Source: Arthrobacter sp. FW306-2-2C-D06B
Lineage (GTDB): Bacteria > Actinomycetota > Actinomycetes > Actinomycetales > Micrococcaceae
Length of the DNA stretch: 64,000 nt
Reading direction: 5' to 3'
NCBI RefSeq assembly: GCF_021789175.1
Contig: NZ_CP084560.1
Coordinates: 2,108,001 to 2,172,000, forward strand
Position numbers and translations under genes: made by a program. Below, in pieces: positions 54,273 through 63,033 of this stretch. The number at the start of each line of letters is the position of its first letter. The stretch's first letter is position 1. The notes beneath the pieces are model-generated. The model did not search any database and was not told the origin of the DNA. It was given only the letters and a program-made list of their open reading frames with translations.

Positions 54273-55391
54273 TTAAACGGCGCAGGGGAAGAATTTACCC
54301 GCCGGTATCCGAAGGGGGTACGCCGGGCTTCAATGGATCACGTCAATCGCTGTCCGTTGTCTCCGGCCGGTTTGTGGCTGCTCGTTGTCGTGTACGTCGA
54401 CGCTGCGTTCGCTCTGTCCATTTGGCTGCTGCCGATGGTGTTCGGCCAAGAACCCTGGGAGGGTGTCGACGGACCGGCCCTTGTCCCCGCTCTTGGGACC
54501 GTACTGCTGGTTCCGGTGGTCTTGCATGCTGTTTGGCGTCTTCTGCGGAAACAACATGATGAACGGGCGCAGGCTGGAATAGGTCGCCCAGGGGACTGCC
54601 GTGCAGCAGGCAGCCTTGCGGCTGATGAAGTCAGGGAGCGCGTCGAAGGCGTACTGACCGAGCGGACCTTGATGACGGCGTTCCAGCCGATCCGTTGCCT
54701 TGGCACGGGCGCCGTTATCGGGGCCGAAGCCCTCACGCGTTTTGTCACTTCACCGGTGAGATCGGCGGAGACATGGTTCGCCGACGCGGCCTCCATCGGG
54801 CGTGGTCCGGATCTCGAATTCCTGGCGATGGAAACTGCGCTCGTGGCCGCGGCCAAGCTCCCGCCCCACCTTTACATCGCCATCAACCTTTCACCCGCTG
54901 CGTGCCTCGACTCCCGGTTAAGCGAGATCCTGCAACGCTCCGGCGTGCCCGCGGGACGCATTGTGGTGGAGGTGACCGAACGCTCCGCTGTTGACGACTA
55001 CGAGCCCCTCGCCGCAGCGCTGGCGCGCCTTCGACGCTCCGGGCTGCGCGTCGCCGTCGACGATGCGGGCGCTGGCTTCGCCTCCATGCGCCACATCCTT
55101 CAACTCCGGCCCGAGGTGATCAAACTGGACCGGACCATCATCGCCGGTATCGACGCCGACCCCGGCCAGAGAGCCCTTGGCATGGCCATGGTCAGCTTCG
55201 CAACAGGAATCGGCGCCGCACTGATCGCCGAAGGAATCGAGACAGACACAGAACTCACCACAGTCACTGAGCTCGGTATGAACGTTGGCCAAGGCTATCT
55301 CCTCGGCAGGCCCGCCGTCCGTCCCGAAGACTGGGCCCACTGGCATAACTCGTCGCGGCGGGATGTCCGGGCCAACGTCCAAGACACCTAG
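54264..55391 (+). CDS. EAL-domain c-di-GMP phosphodiesterase with N-terminal membrane helices
   Basis: A 375-residue protein. Two hydrophobic segments (GLWLLVVVYVDAAFALSIWLLPMVF and ALVPALGTVLLVPVVLHAVWRLL) precede an EAL domain with GAEALTRF, YIAINLSP, VVEVTER, VAVDDAGAG, VIKLDRTII, IAEGIET and GQGYLLGRP, so the metal and catalytic residues of active phosphodiesterases are present. It would hydrolyse cyclic di-GMP at the membrane, a signal that controls motility. It lies near the orphan fliG on the other strand. Alternative start: ATG 54333. Confidence 0.85.
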   Translation: MRKLNGAGEEFTRRYPKGVRRASMDHVNRCPLSPAGLWLLVVVYVDAAFALSIWLLPMVFGQEPWEGVDGPALVPALGTVLLVPVVLHAVWRLLRKQHDERAQAGIGRPGDCRAAGSLAADEVRERVEGVLTERTLMTAFQPIRCLGTGAVIGAEALTRFVTSPVRSAETWFADAASIGRGPDLEFLAMETALVAAAKLPPHLYIAINLSPAACLDSRLSEILQRSGVPAGRIVVEVTERSAVDDYEPLAAALARLRRSGLRVAVDDAGAGFASMRHILQLRPEVIKLDRTIIAGIDADPGQRALGMAMVSFATGIGAALIAEGIETDTELTTVTELGMNVGQGYLLGRPAVRPEDWAHWHNSSRRDVRANVQDT

Positions 55392-55542
55392 ATCCTGGAA
55401 TTCGGTGGGGCGAAGTACCTTCCGGCTGCACTTGCGCAGTTTCCGCTATGGTCCGCCCTCCAAGCTGCAAGGCTGCAAGAAGCAAGGACGCTCTCTGTCG
55501 AGCACTTGAACTCTCTTCCGTATAACGTAGATGAGTCTTTAT

Positions 55543-55558
55543 GTCGCATATATGCGAC
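55543..55558. promoter_or_regulatory. 16-bp perfect palindrome upstream of the AraC-type gene
   Basis: GTCGCATATATGCGAC is fully self-complementary and lies 41 bp before the preferred start codon. It is a good operator candidate for the adjacent regulator or another dimeric factor. Confidence 0.55.
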
Positions 55559-55599
55559 GCATTAATCGCTTTTCATCCGGCCGAAGGGTCCCAGATCCC

Positions 55600-56640
55600 A
55601 TGGAATTCACGCCTCCCGCCAGCACCGACGCACCGGATGCAGTACCGCATGATCGGACAACACGCTACAGCGTTCCTCCCGGACTGAGCCCCGAGGAAAA
55701 ATTCGAACATTGGCGTACTTGGTACGGCAGCGCCATCGACACTCCCGTACGGTTGGAAAAAATCGAGAAACCAGTGCGTCCGAGTTTCAATCCAACTGCT
55801 TTAAGCCTGGACGGTCCTGGATTCAGCCTTGTTGACGTCACGAATGAGCCCGCTACTTGCTACTGGAACGGCGATACGTCTGCCGGGGACTGGCTGGTAC
55901 ATTTCCGAAGTCCATGTCCCGAGTTCAGTTTCTCGAGATGTTCCGAAGAAATTTCTGCTGGCACCGTCAGGTTTCTTGACCTTTCTTCCCCCGGTAGCTT
56001 CCATGCTCCGGCCGGGTTAAGCGCGGTGCGGCTCCAACTGGATCGGTGCCTGCTGGGTCTGGACGATAGGACAGTGAAACAGTTGCAGGGACTGGCCGAC
56101 ATCAGGGAAAACCCTCTGGTGCGAGGGTTGATCCTTCCGGCGCTGTCCGGCTGGCAGCGGACGGGAATTGGCCGGGAGGCGCCGCGTCTCCAGCCGATCT
56201 TCCGGTCCATGATGACCGCCCTGGTCAGCTCGCTGCTCGAAGCCCCCGCCGAACCCGGTGACCTGAAACTGGCCCGCGTCATGGAGATCAAGAGGTTCAT
56301 ACGCAGGAACTACCGGAACCGGGCCCTTGATGTGGACGAGGTTGTGGCCTACTCGTTTCTTTCACGCCGTGCCCTTTACTACCTCTTCGAGGAAGAAGAG
56401 TTCCAAGTCAGCGGATACATTCGCGCGCTGAGGACCCTGGAGGCCCTTGAGCTCCTCAGCAACGCAAACCCGTGGAAACGCTCCCTGACGGACATAGCGA
56501 ACGCCAGCGGATTCACAAGCCTGCCAGCGATGCGGCGCGCTGTCAGAGAGTCAACCGGTATCTCTCTTAGAGATGTGCAGGAGAACCCGGAAGTACTTCG
56601 AATTCGAGCAGCCGAACTCAGAAAGCTGATCGGGCTGTAA
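55600..56640 (+). CDS. AraC family transcriptional regulator
   Basis: A 346-residue protein from ATG 55600 (MEFTPPAST); the frame is open back to 55531, but a palindrome lies in that part. The N-terminal region resembles an AraC-binding-domain-like sensor (WNGDTSAGDWLVHFRSPCPEFSFSRC). The C-terminal helix-turn-helix pair is IKRFIRRNYRNRALDVDEVVAYSFLSRRALYYLFEEEEFQVSGYIRALRTLEALELL ... SLTDIANASGFTSLPAMRRAVRESTGISLRD. Target unknown; no enzyme gene adjoins it. Confidence 0.85.
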   Translation: MEFTPPASTDAPDAVPHDRTTRYSVPPGLSPEEKFEHWRTWYGSAIDTPVRLEKIEKPVRPSFNPTALSLDGPGFSLVDVTNEPATCYWNGDTSAGDWLVHFRSPCPEFSFSRCSEEISAGTVRFLDLSSPGSFHAPAGLSAVRLQLDRCLLGLDDRTVKQLQGLADIRENPLVRGLILPALSGWQRTGIGREAPRLQPIFRSMMTALVSSLLEAPAEPGDLKLARVMEIKRFIRRNYRNRALDVDEVVAYSFLSRRALYYLFEEEEFQVSGYIRALRTLEALELLSNANPWKRSLTDIANASGFTSLPAMRRAVRESTGISLRDVQENPEVLRIRAAELRKLIGL

Positions 56641-56849
56641 ATACGCGGGGTCGGATCTGGCCTAGCCAAGCCGAAGGGGAGATCGCCAGGCGATGCCGTG
56701 CCTTGCCGGTAGGCCGCTGGGGTGAATTCCTCCACGTTTGGCCGGTCTCGCCTCTTTCGTTTACCTGTCCAGTGGCGAGGAGAATGTTTGAGCTTATGGG
56801 CCGACGGGCAGGCAGGCCGGACCGATTCACACTTTTCCCGTCGGACTGG

Positions 56850-56886
56850 GCCCACCTCGGGCACAGCGTTTCCACTGGTCAGGGGG
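56850..56886 (+). repeat. Dispersed tRNA 3'-end remnant, copy 3
   Basis: CCCACCTCGGGCACAGCGTT and the following TCC-CTGGTCAGGG match the ends of the repeats at 5461 and 19261. Only the acceptor-strand part is shared; the upstream T-loop sequence is different. Confidence 0.55.
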
Positions 56887-57050
56887 TCTGGCCCTCTGAC
56901 TGTTGACGGAGCTCGGCCGGGCATGAGGGTTGGATGGCAAGCTGCGTAAAGCGGCCTGGTCGCGCGGAGAACCCGCCCAGCGACCATGGAGCGTCGGAAC
57001 GACAAACAATGAAGGTCCTCCGTGACGCCCATGAATGGCCGGGCTCCGGG

Positions 57051-57084
57051 CTACCGCCTCCCGAACACAACCTGGAGGCGGTAG
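57051..57084. repeat. 11-bp perfect inverted repeat
   Basis: CTACCGCCTCC and its complement flank a 12-base loop in gene-poor DNA. It may be a terminator without T run or the end of a lost element. Confidence 0.5.
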
Positions 57085-57609
57085 GCCTCGCCTAACAGTT
57101 GGAAACGTTGCACGGAATACCGCCTAGCCGGCTTGATTCTCGTGACCCTCTGCGCGGCGCAGGACGGCTCGTGCTTCCCAGAGTGCGGCGTGCCGTGGTC
57201 CGCCAGGCCACATACCGGCTAGCTGTTCGGCCTGGGCGAGACGGCGGCGACGAGGACTACACCGTGGCGAAGCTTGACGGCATGCTCCCCGCAACCAGGT
57301 CAGGGACGCCAAGAGCCGCACACCTGCGGACAACCAGACCGTCCGCAACGTGTTCGTCATCGGGCCGGACGAGAACCAAGCCGAACATTCGGATCGTTCC
57401 GCAGCCGGTGTGATCGCGCACAAGTGAGGACACTGACATGACCTTAGACCGGTCTCCGCTGGCTGGCCGGTCGGATGCCGAGCGGGGACCGCTTGTCGTC
57501 GGTGTGTTGTTCGCCTTCCCGAAGCAGGGCTCCCCAGACTGTCGAACGTGTCCGCGCCGTTTCCCCCGCGACGTCATGGAAACACAACCTAGGGCCGATG
57601 CAGCGGCAT

Positions 57610-58602
57610 TCATGACATGCCCGCGGAGCGATCGAAGAACTCAGTCGGGACCCGCAGCGAATCCACGCTGCGCCCGTTAATCAAGTCGACGAGCCCCGCG
57701 ACTCCGAGCCGTCCGATGGTTGCCGCATCGTTTCTAACCGCGCTGATCGCCGGCGACGCGAACTCGAACCAGTCGAGGTCATCGAAGGAAACGATTGCGA
57801 TGTTCGCCGCCCAGTCGGCGCCGAGGCGTTGACGAAGCGCGCGAACCACTCCCAAAGTCGTTGGGCCGTTCGCGCCGAACACCGCGGTTGGGCGCATGCC
57901 CCTGTCGAGAATTCGGTGCATTGCCTTCGCAGCGCCGCCGGGCAGGAAGTCGCCGGTGTCGATGAGTGCGTCGTCCATGCTGATTCCATGGGATTCGCGC
58001 CCCGCCCGGTATGCGGCGAGGCGCTCGGCACCAGTGGAAATAGTCGACGGGCCGCCGACAAATGCGACATCTCGGTGCCCACGCCGCTGCAGCCAGTCGA
58101 GCACACTAGCGACGCCCCCGGCGTTGTCGGTTCCGAACATCGGTGCGTCGAGACCGTCCACGGTACGGTTTAAGAGCACCAGTGGTAGCCCCGTCGCCCG
58201 AAGCAATTCAAGTTGCGGTGAGTGCCCGCCCTGTGGAGACAGCAGAAGTCCATCGATGCGCTGCGAAGCGAAAATGCGCAAGTAGTCATCGACCTTCGCC
58301 TGGTCTTCGTTGGCGTTCGCAAGGAGCACGGTGTACCCGAGCCTTCCGGCCTCTTGCTCAGCGGCATGGGCAAGGTCCGAGAAGAAGGGATTCCGGATGT
58401 CTGACACCAGCAGGCCGAGCACGTCGGTCCTGGAGCGGCGCAATGAGCGTGCCGGCCCGTTGGCGATGTAATTCAGCTCTGCGGCGGCCGCCAGCACGCG
58501 TGAGCGAGAATCAGCCGAGGTCTGGCTGCTTCCCGAGAGCACGCGCGATGCCGTTCCGAGCGCGACTCCGGCGCGCGCTGCAACGTCTTTGATGGTTGCC
58601 AC
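57610..58602 (-). CDS. LacI family regulator of the ribokinase/RpiB/MFS locus
   Basis: A 330-residue repressor: ATIKDVAARAGVALGTASRVLSGSSQTSADSRSRVLAAAAELNYIANGPARSLRRSRTDVLGLLVSDIRNPFFSDLAHAAEQEA is the standard HTH, hinge and start of the RbsR-like effector domain. It is divergent from the ribokinase gene. Two GGAAAC-type palindromes lie between the start codons, so it likely represses both directions. Ribose or a related pentose/hexose is the probable effector. Confidence 0.92.
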   Translation of the reverse strand: MATIKDVAARAGVALGTASRVLSGSSQTSADSRSRVLAAAAELNYIANGPARSLRRSRTDVLGLLVSDIRNPFFSDLAHAAEQEAGRLGYTVLLANANEDQAKVDDYLRIFASQRIDGLLLSPQGGHSPQLELLRATGLPLVLLNRTVDGLDAPMFGTDNAGGVASVLDWLQRRGHRDVAFVGGPSTISTGAERLAAYRAGRESHGISMDDALIDTGDFLPGGAAKAMHRILDRGMRPTAVFGANGPTTLGVVRALRQRLGADWAANIAIVSFDDLDWFEFASPAISAVRNDAATIGRLGVAGLVDLINGRSVDSLRVPTEFFDRSAGMS

Positions 58603-58617
58603 TTACCTACCCCTTCA

Positions 58618-58630
58618 TGGAAACGTTCCC
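58618..58630. promoter_or_regulatory. LacI-type operator near its own gene
   Basis: TGGAAACGTTCCC is an imperfect palindrome with the central CG, 16 bp before the regulator's start codon. Confidence 0.6.
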
Positions 58631-58748
58631 GAGTATACATCCCTTTCGGGGGTGCGACGGCGCACGGCCGCCCCCTTCGCCGATTGCCCGCAGACTGGTT
58701 GCAGCTTGCAAGAACCCATCCCGTCATGCACTATTGAACCCATCACAT

Positions 58749-58768
58749 CCATGGAAACGGTTCCATGG
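58749..58768. promoter_or_regulatory. LacI-type operator near the ribokinase gene
   Basis: CCATGGAAACGGTTCCATGG is an 8-bp inverted repeat (CCATGGAA/TTCCATGG) around ACGG, 23 bp before the ribokinase start and with the same GGAAACG core as the site near lacI. Confidence 0.7.
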
Positions 58769-58791
58769 ATTTTTTACGAGGAGGTGAAATG

Positions 58792-59745
58792 ATGAACGGA
58801 ACGGTTGTTGTCTTCGGCAGCATCAATGCCGACACGAGCTACAGAATGACGGCGCTCCCGACTCCCGGCGAAACGGTCATCGCCTCGACCGCGAGTGCGT
58901 CCCCTGGCGGCAAAGGGGCCAATCAGGCCATCGCCGCGGCGGCAGCCGGCGCAGTGACGCGCATGATCGGAATGGTCGGTGATGATTCCGAAGCCGCCGC
59001 TCAGCTTGCGGCACTCGTCTTGCGCGGCGTCGACACCAGTTCGGTCGCGACGCGCCGCGGAATCGCGACCGGCCGAGCGATCGTCTTCGTCGATGACTCG
59101 GGTGAGAACTCCATCGTCGTACTCCCGGGGGCCAATGACTTGCTCGACGGGGACGTGGCGGCGACCGGCCTCGCTTGGATCTCGACGGGTGATGTGCTCG
59201 TGCTGCAGAACGAAGTTCCGGCCGACGCAAACCGTGCCGCTGCCCGCCTGGCACGGTCCCGTGGCGCTACGGTCATTTGGAATGCAGCTCCTGCACCCAC
59301 CGCGGCCGCAGATCTCGTGGACGACGTCGATCTCCTCGTCGTCAATGAACACGAGCTCAAGCAGATCAGTGTAATCCTCGGAATCGAGACCATCAGGGAG
59401 GGCTCGGGCAGTTCCGCGCTTGGCGCTCTGCTGGCCGAATGCGCACGCGCGCTGGATGCCGACGCCATCTGCACGCTCGGCTCTGACGGGGCGATGTTTT
59501 TCGCGGACGGACTGTTGGGTAGCGTCCCTGCTCCGAAGGTGCGAGCGGTCGATACCACCGCTGCTGGCGACACCGTCGTCGGCTATCTTGCCGCGCACGC
59601 GGGACTCCCGTTGGAGGAACGGCTTCGCCTGGCGGTCGCCGCGGGGGCCCTCGCCGTCACCGTCGTGGGAGCATCCTCATCCATCCCGCACCTCGGCGAC
59701 GTCGAGCCTTTGCCCGTCGTCGCCACCGAAAGGACACCAGCATGA
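58792..59745 (+). CDS. rbsK: Ribokinase-family sugar kinase (PfkB)
   Basis: A 317-residue kinase: VVVFGSINADTSYRM at the start, ASPGGKGANQAIAAAAAG (PfkB signature 1) and VDTTAAGDTVVGYLAAH (signature 2 with the catalytic Asp; AAGDT in place of the usual GAGDT). Start ATG 58792 follows GGAGGTG at 5-base spacing; an ATG 3 bp earlier is also possible. It phosphorylates an imported sugar, with ribose the family default. The RpiB gene overlaps its stop by 4 bp. Confidence 0.88.
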   Translation: MNGTVVVFGSINADTSYRMTALPTPGETVIASTASASPGGKGANQAIAAAAAGAVTRMIGMVGDDSEAAAQLAALVLRGVDTSSVATRRGIATGRAIVFVDDSGENSIVVLPGANDLLDGDVAATGLAWISTGDVLVLQNEVPADANRAAARLARSRGATVIWNAAPAPTAAADLVDDVDLLVVNEHELKQISVILGIETIREGSGSSALGALLAECARALDADAICTLGSDGAMFFADGLLGSVPAPKVRAVDTTAAGDTVVGYLAAHAGLPLEERLRLAVAAGALAVTVVGASSSIPHLGDVEPLPVVATERTPA

Positions 59746-60203
59746 TCGTTGCCGTGGGAGCAGACCACGCCGGATTTCCCATCAAACAGCGCGTGATCGA
59801 AGCCATTGAGCAACTCGGCCACACCGTGATCGAACGAGGCGCCATCAGCACAGAGCCCGTTGATTTCCCCGACGTGACACAGGAGACCTGCGCGCCCGTG
59901 CTTGACGGCAGCGCGGAGCGCGCAGTCCTGGTATGCGGAACGGGTGCCGGCGCCATTATGGCAGCCAACAAGATTCCCGGCATCCGGTGTGGTCTAGCCA
60001 ACGAGTCATACTCCGCCCATCAAATGGTCGAACACGACGACGCAAATGCCCTTGCCTTGGGCGCCTGGCTGGTTCCACCCGCCTTCATCGAGGCGATCGT
60101 GGAACAGTTCCTTGCCGCAACATTCGACGACGACGACGACACGCGCCGCCGCGTTGAGAAGTTGAACGCCCTCGACAATCTCCGGCCAGCATTCGCCGGC
60201 TAA
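59742..60203 (+). CDS. rpiB: Ribose-5-phosphate isomerase B (RpiB/LacAB family)
   Basis: A 153-residue isomerase: VAVGADHAGFPIKQRVIEAI (His of the active site), DFPDVTQETCAPVLDG, AVLVCGTGAGAIMAANKIPGIRCGLANESYSAHQMVEHDDANALALGAWLV. The Cys in CGTGAG is the catalytic base of the family. It converts the kinase product to the ketose phosphate (ribose 5-phosphate to ribulose 5-phosphate, or allose 6-phosphate to allulose 6-phosphate). Confidence 0.9.
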   Translation: MIVAVGADHAGFPIKQRVIEAIEQLGHTVIERGAISTEPVDFPDVTQETCAPVLDGSAERAVLVCGTGAGAIMAANKIPGIRCGLANESYSAHQMVEHDDANALALGAWLVPPAFIEAIVEQFLAATFDDDDDTRRRVEKLNALDNLRPAFAG

Positions 60204-60244
60204 ACACAGGCTCCGCACCACCACAGATCAAAGGAGATCCACCC

Positions 60245-61579
60245 ATGACGACAACGACCTCGATTCCGCAGAAATCTGCGCTCGGATCGAAAGACCGCAA
60301 CAAGACTGCATTCGCCGCCGCTCTGGGGACGAGCGTAGAGAACTACGACTTCATTGCCTATGGCACGGCCTCCGCACTGTATTTCAGCGCGGTCTTCTTT
60401 CCCCAGAGTGACCGTTTCATTGGAACGCTCCTCTCCTTCGCCACACTCGCGGTCGGCTTCCTCATGCGGCCCCTCGGCGGCGCGGTCGGCGGTTACCTCG
60501 CCGACAAGTTCGGCCGCAAGCCGGTTCTCGTCGGCGCGATGCTGGTGATGGGAGGGGCAACCTGCCTCATCGGGCTCCTGCCCACCTACGCCCAGGTCGG
60601 TGTCATTGCACCGGTGCTCTTGGTCATCATCCGGATGATCCAGGGCCTCGCGTTTGGAGCCGAATGGGGCGGTGCCATCACGATGACATATGAGCATGCG
60701 CCATGGAACCGCCGTGGCATGTACGCCGCTATTCCTCAGGCCGGAAACCCTCTTGGCATCGCACTCGCGAGCGCGATGTTCCTCATCAGCGCGCGCCTTG
60801 AAGGAGACATGGCTTGGCGGGTGCCGTTCCTCTTCAGCGCCGTCCTCGTCGTCGTTGCCCTGGTCGTCCGTTCACGATTGTCGGAGTCGCCCGAATTCGA
60901 AGCGGCCAAGGCTGAGGGAAAGATCGAAAAGAACCCGTTCCTCACAACACTTCGTCGTGACTGGCACAGCATCCTCCGCGTGATCGCCCTGCGCATGGTG
61001 GAGTCGTTTGCCTATTACTCGACTGCCACCTTCCTGCTCAGCTACCTTTCCCAGCGCTTCCCCGACATTCGCCCCACAGCACTCGGCTCCATCACCGCGG
61101 CCAGCATCGTGGCGATCGTCGTCACATTCGCCATGGGGGCGCTCACTGACAAGGTGGGCCGTCGGCCGATCTACATCGTGGCTTGCCTCGCGGCAATCCT
61201 GTTCGCGTTCCCGATGTACCTGCTCACAAATGACGGCACACCGGCACTTGTCATCGCCGTGTTCATCTTCGGCATCGGTATCGTGCACGCTTCGCTCACC
61301 GGCGTGCAGGGCTCGCTGCTCACTGAACAGTTCGGCACCTCGACGCGCACGTCCGGTGCTTCGCTCGGCTATCAGATCGCCGCTGCGATCGGCGGGTTCG
61401 CGCCACTTCTCGCAACTCTGCTCGTCGGCCGGATTGGCTGGCCTGGAGCTTCATTGCTCTACATGCTGGCAGCCATCATCGGGCTGATCGGCATTCTGGT
61501 GACCAAAGAGACGTACAGCCGCGCAGAGCGGGCCCGCGTCACCGCCCTAGTCGCCGCGGAGAAACGACAGGGGGCCTGA
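60245..61579 (+). CDS. MFS transporter, metabolite:H+ symporter (MHS) type
   Basis: A 444-residue transporter with 12 predicted helices. The MHS signature appears as AALGTSVENYDFIAYGTASALYF and GFLMRPLGGAVGGYLADKFGRKPVLV; IIRMIQGLAFGAEWGGAITMTYEHAPWNRRGMYAAIPQAGNPLGIAL is the family's central motif. AAAGGAG lies 8 bases before the ATG. It is the last gene of the LacI-controlled kinase/isomerase unit and presumably imports the sugar, although most MHS members carry organic acids. Confidence 0.88.
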   Translation: MTTTTSIPQKSALGSKDRNKTAFAAALGTSVENYDFIAYGTASALYFSAVFFPQSDRFIGTLLSFATLAVGFLMRPLGGAVGGYLADKFGRKPVLVGAMLVMGGATCLIGLLPTYAQVGVIAPVLLVIIRMIQGLAFGAEWGGAITMTYEHAPWNRRGMYAAIPQAGNPLGIALASAMFLISARLEGDMAWRVPFLFSAVLVVVALVVRSRLSESPEFEAAKAEGKIEKNPFLTTLRRDWHSILRVIALRMVESFAYYSTATFLLSYLSQRFPDIRPTALGSITAASIVAIVVTFAMGALTDKVGRRPIYIVACLAAILFAFPMYLLTNDGTPALVIAVFIFGIGIVHASLTGVQGSLLTEQFGTSTRTSGASLGYQIAAAIGGFAPLLATLLVGRIGWPGASLLYMLAAIIGLIGILVTKETYSRAERARVTALVAAEKRQGA

Positions 61580-61589
61580 CTCAATTCGA

Positions 61590-61738
61590 AGGCGGGTTGA
61601 AGAAGCTCGGGTCGCTGAAGCCTGAGCAGGGGCGCGGCCTGGTGGTTCCCGAGCAGAAGATCCAGGAAGTCGTTGAGCTGACGCAGAAATCAAGGCCCGA
61701 GGCACAGACCCGTTTGTCCCTTTGGACGAAGATGTGTA
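61590..61738 (+). pseudogene. IS630-family transposase fragment
   Basis: The frame FEGGLKKLGSLKPEQGRGLVVPEQKIQEVVELTQKSRPEAQTRLSLWT resembles the linker after the HTH of IS630-type transposases (PEEKI-EVVELTQRSRPEG-THWS). The flanking parts of the gene and inverted repeats are missing. Confidence 0.5.
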
Positions 61739-61746
61739 ACGAGGGT

Positions 61747-61783
61747 GGCCGGACGTCCCCCGCCGAAAGGCGGGCGTCCGGCC
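61747..61783. terminator. Bidirectional terminator between convergent MFS and AKR genes
   Basis: GGCCGGACG pairs with CGTCCGGCC and an inner CCCGCC-GAAA-GGCGGG stem extends it, a strong hairpin with a GAAA loop between two convergent genes. Confidence 0.75.
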
Positions 61784-61802
61784 GACCTCTGCAGTTTGGT
61801 GC

Positions 61803-62813
61803 TTATGCTTCCCGGGTGGCGGGTGAGGAATCTTTGGTCCGGGCGGGGTCGCGTTCGGCGAGGGAGCCGATTGCGGTGTCGATTTTGTCCATGATCTCCT
61901 GATCCAGTTTCACTCCGGATGCGTCCACGTTGGCCGCGACCTGCTCGGGCCGGGACGCGCCGATGATGGCCGAGGCCACGTTCTGGTTCTGCAGGACCCA
62001 GGCGATGCTGAGCTGGGCCATGGTCAGTCCGGCCTCTTCCGCGATCGGTTTGAGCTTCTGGACGCCGGTCAGGACCTCGTTGGACATCCAACGCTTGATC
62101 ATCTGCGCTCCGCCCTTGGCGTCGGTGGCGCGGCTGCCCTCGGGAGCAGGTTTTCCGGGCTGGTATTTGCCGCTCAGGACGCCCTGGGCCATGGGGGACC
62201 ACACGATCTGGGAGAGTCCGAGTTCTTCCGACGCCGGGACCACTTCGGACTCGATGACCCTCCAGAGCATCGAGTACTGCGGCTGGTTGGATATCAGCTG
62301 GAATCCCAGATCTTTGGCCAGTGAGTGGCCGTCACGGATCTGCTCCACTGTCCATTCGCTCACGCCGATGTACAGGGCTTTGCCTTGCCGCACGATGTCC
62401 GCGAAGGCCTGCATGGTTTCTTCCAGCGGGGTCTCGAAATCGTAGCGGTGGGCCTGGTAGAGGTCCACGTAATCAGTCTGCAGGCGCCTGAGGGAGCCGT
62501 TGATGGATTCCATGATGTGCTTGCGGGAGAGCCCGAGATCGTTGTGGCCCTTGGGCCCGGTGGGACCGAATACCTTCGTGAAGATCTCCAGGGATTCCCG
62601 GCGTTCGCCGTTCAGGGCGTTGCCGAGGACGGTCTCGGCCGCAGTGTTGGCATAGACATCGGCCGTGTCGAAGGTGCTGATTCCGGCGTCGAGCGCTGCC
62701 CGGACGCATGCGGTGGCGGTGTCGTTCTCGACCTGGGAGCCGTGGGTCAGCCAGTTGCCGAACGTGATTTCCGAGATCTTGAAGCCGGAGTTGCCAAGGT
62801 ACCTGAATTCCAT
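61803..62813 (-). CDS. Aldo/keto reductase, potassium-channel beta-subunit-like
   Basis: A 336-residue NADPH reductase: EFRYLGNSGFKISEITFGNWLTHGSQ, FDTADVYANTAAETVLG (Asp, Tyr), EIFTKVFGPTGPKGHNDLGLSRKHI (Lys), DLYQAHRYD (His) and IIGASRPEQVAANV at the NADPH site. The GLSRKHI...SLRRL pattern marks the Kv-beta/YghZ-like group (AKR6/14). I chose ATG 62813; upstream in-frame residues are Arg-rich. It is not tied to a regulator here. Confidence 0.9.
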   Translation of the reverse strand: MEFRYLGNSGFKISEITFGNWLTHGSQVENDTATACVRAALDAGISTFDTADVYANTAAETVLGNALNGERRESLEIFTKVFGPTGPKGHNDLGLSRKHIMESINGSLRRLQTDYVDLYQAHRYDFETPLEETMQAFADIVRQGKALYIGVSEWTVEQIRDGHSLAKDLGFQLISNQPQYSMLWRVIESEVVPASEELGLSQIVWSPMAQGVLSGKYQPGKPAPEGSRATDAKGGAQMIKRWMSNEVLTGVQKLKPIAEEAGLTMAQLSIAWVLQNQNVASAIIGASRPEQVAANVDASGVKLDQEIMDKIDTAIGSLAERDPARTKDSSPATREA

Positions 62814-63033
62814 TTTTACTGACGCGCTTTCTCTTGTTCGTGAAGTCGGTCGTGTGGCGGCAACCCGGGCCCTGACCACGTCGTTCCATGAGCGGACCCT
62901 GTGCCGGTAGCCGTTTCGAGACTACGCGTCCGACAGCCTCTTTCGACCCGGCGTGGCTGGCCCTGCGGGTCCTAGGATCAGCTAGCCCCCTTCCATGCGG
63001 ACGGGGCCGTTGTGCCGTGGTTATAGTCGAACG

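Larger units (their letters stand above)
56641..57609. other. Debris region without an intact gene
   Basis: On the minus strand a gene end reads LAQAEQLAGMWPGGPRHAALWEARAVLRRAEGHENQAG (57124-57260), like the tail of a helical, TPR-like protein. On the plus strand a stretch near 57280-57428 reads VRDAKSRTPADNQTVRNVFVIGPDE and stops. Neither has a start or a firm family. Together with the tRNA-derived repeat they point to an old insertion scar. Confidence 0.4.
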
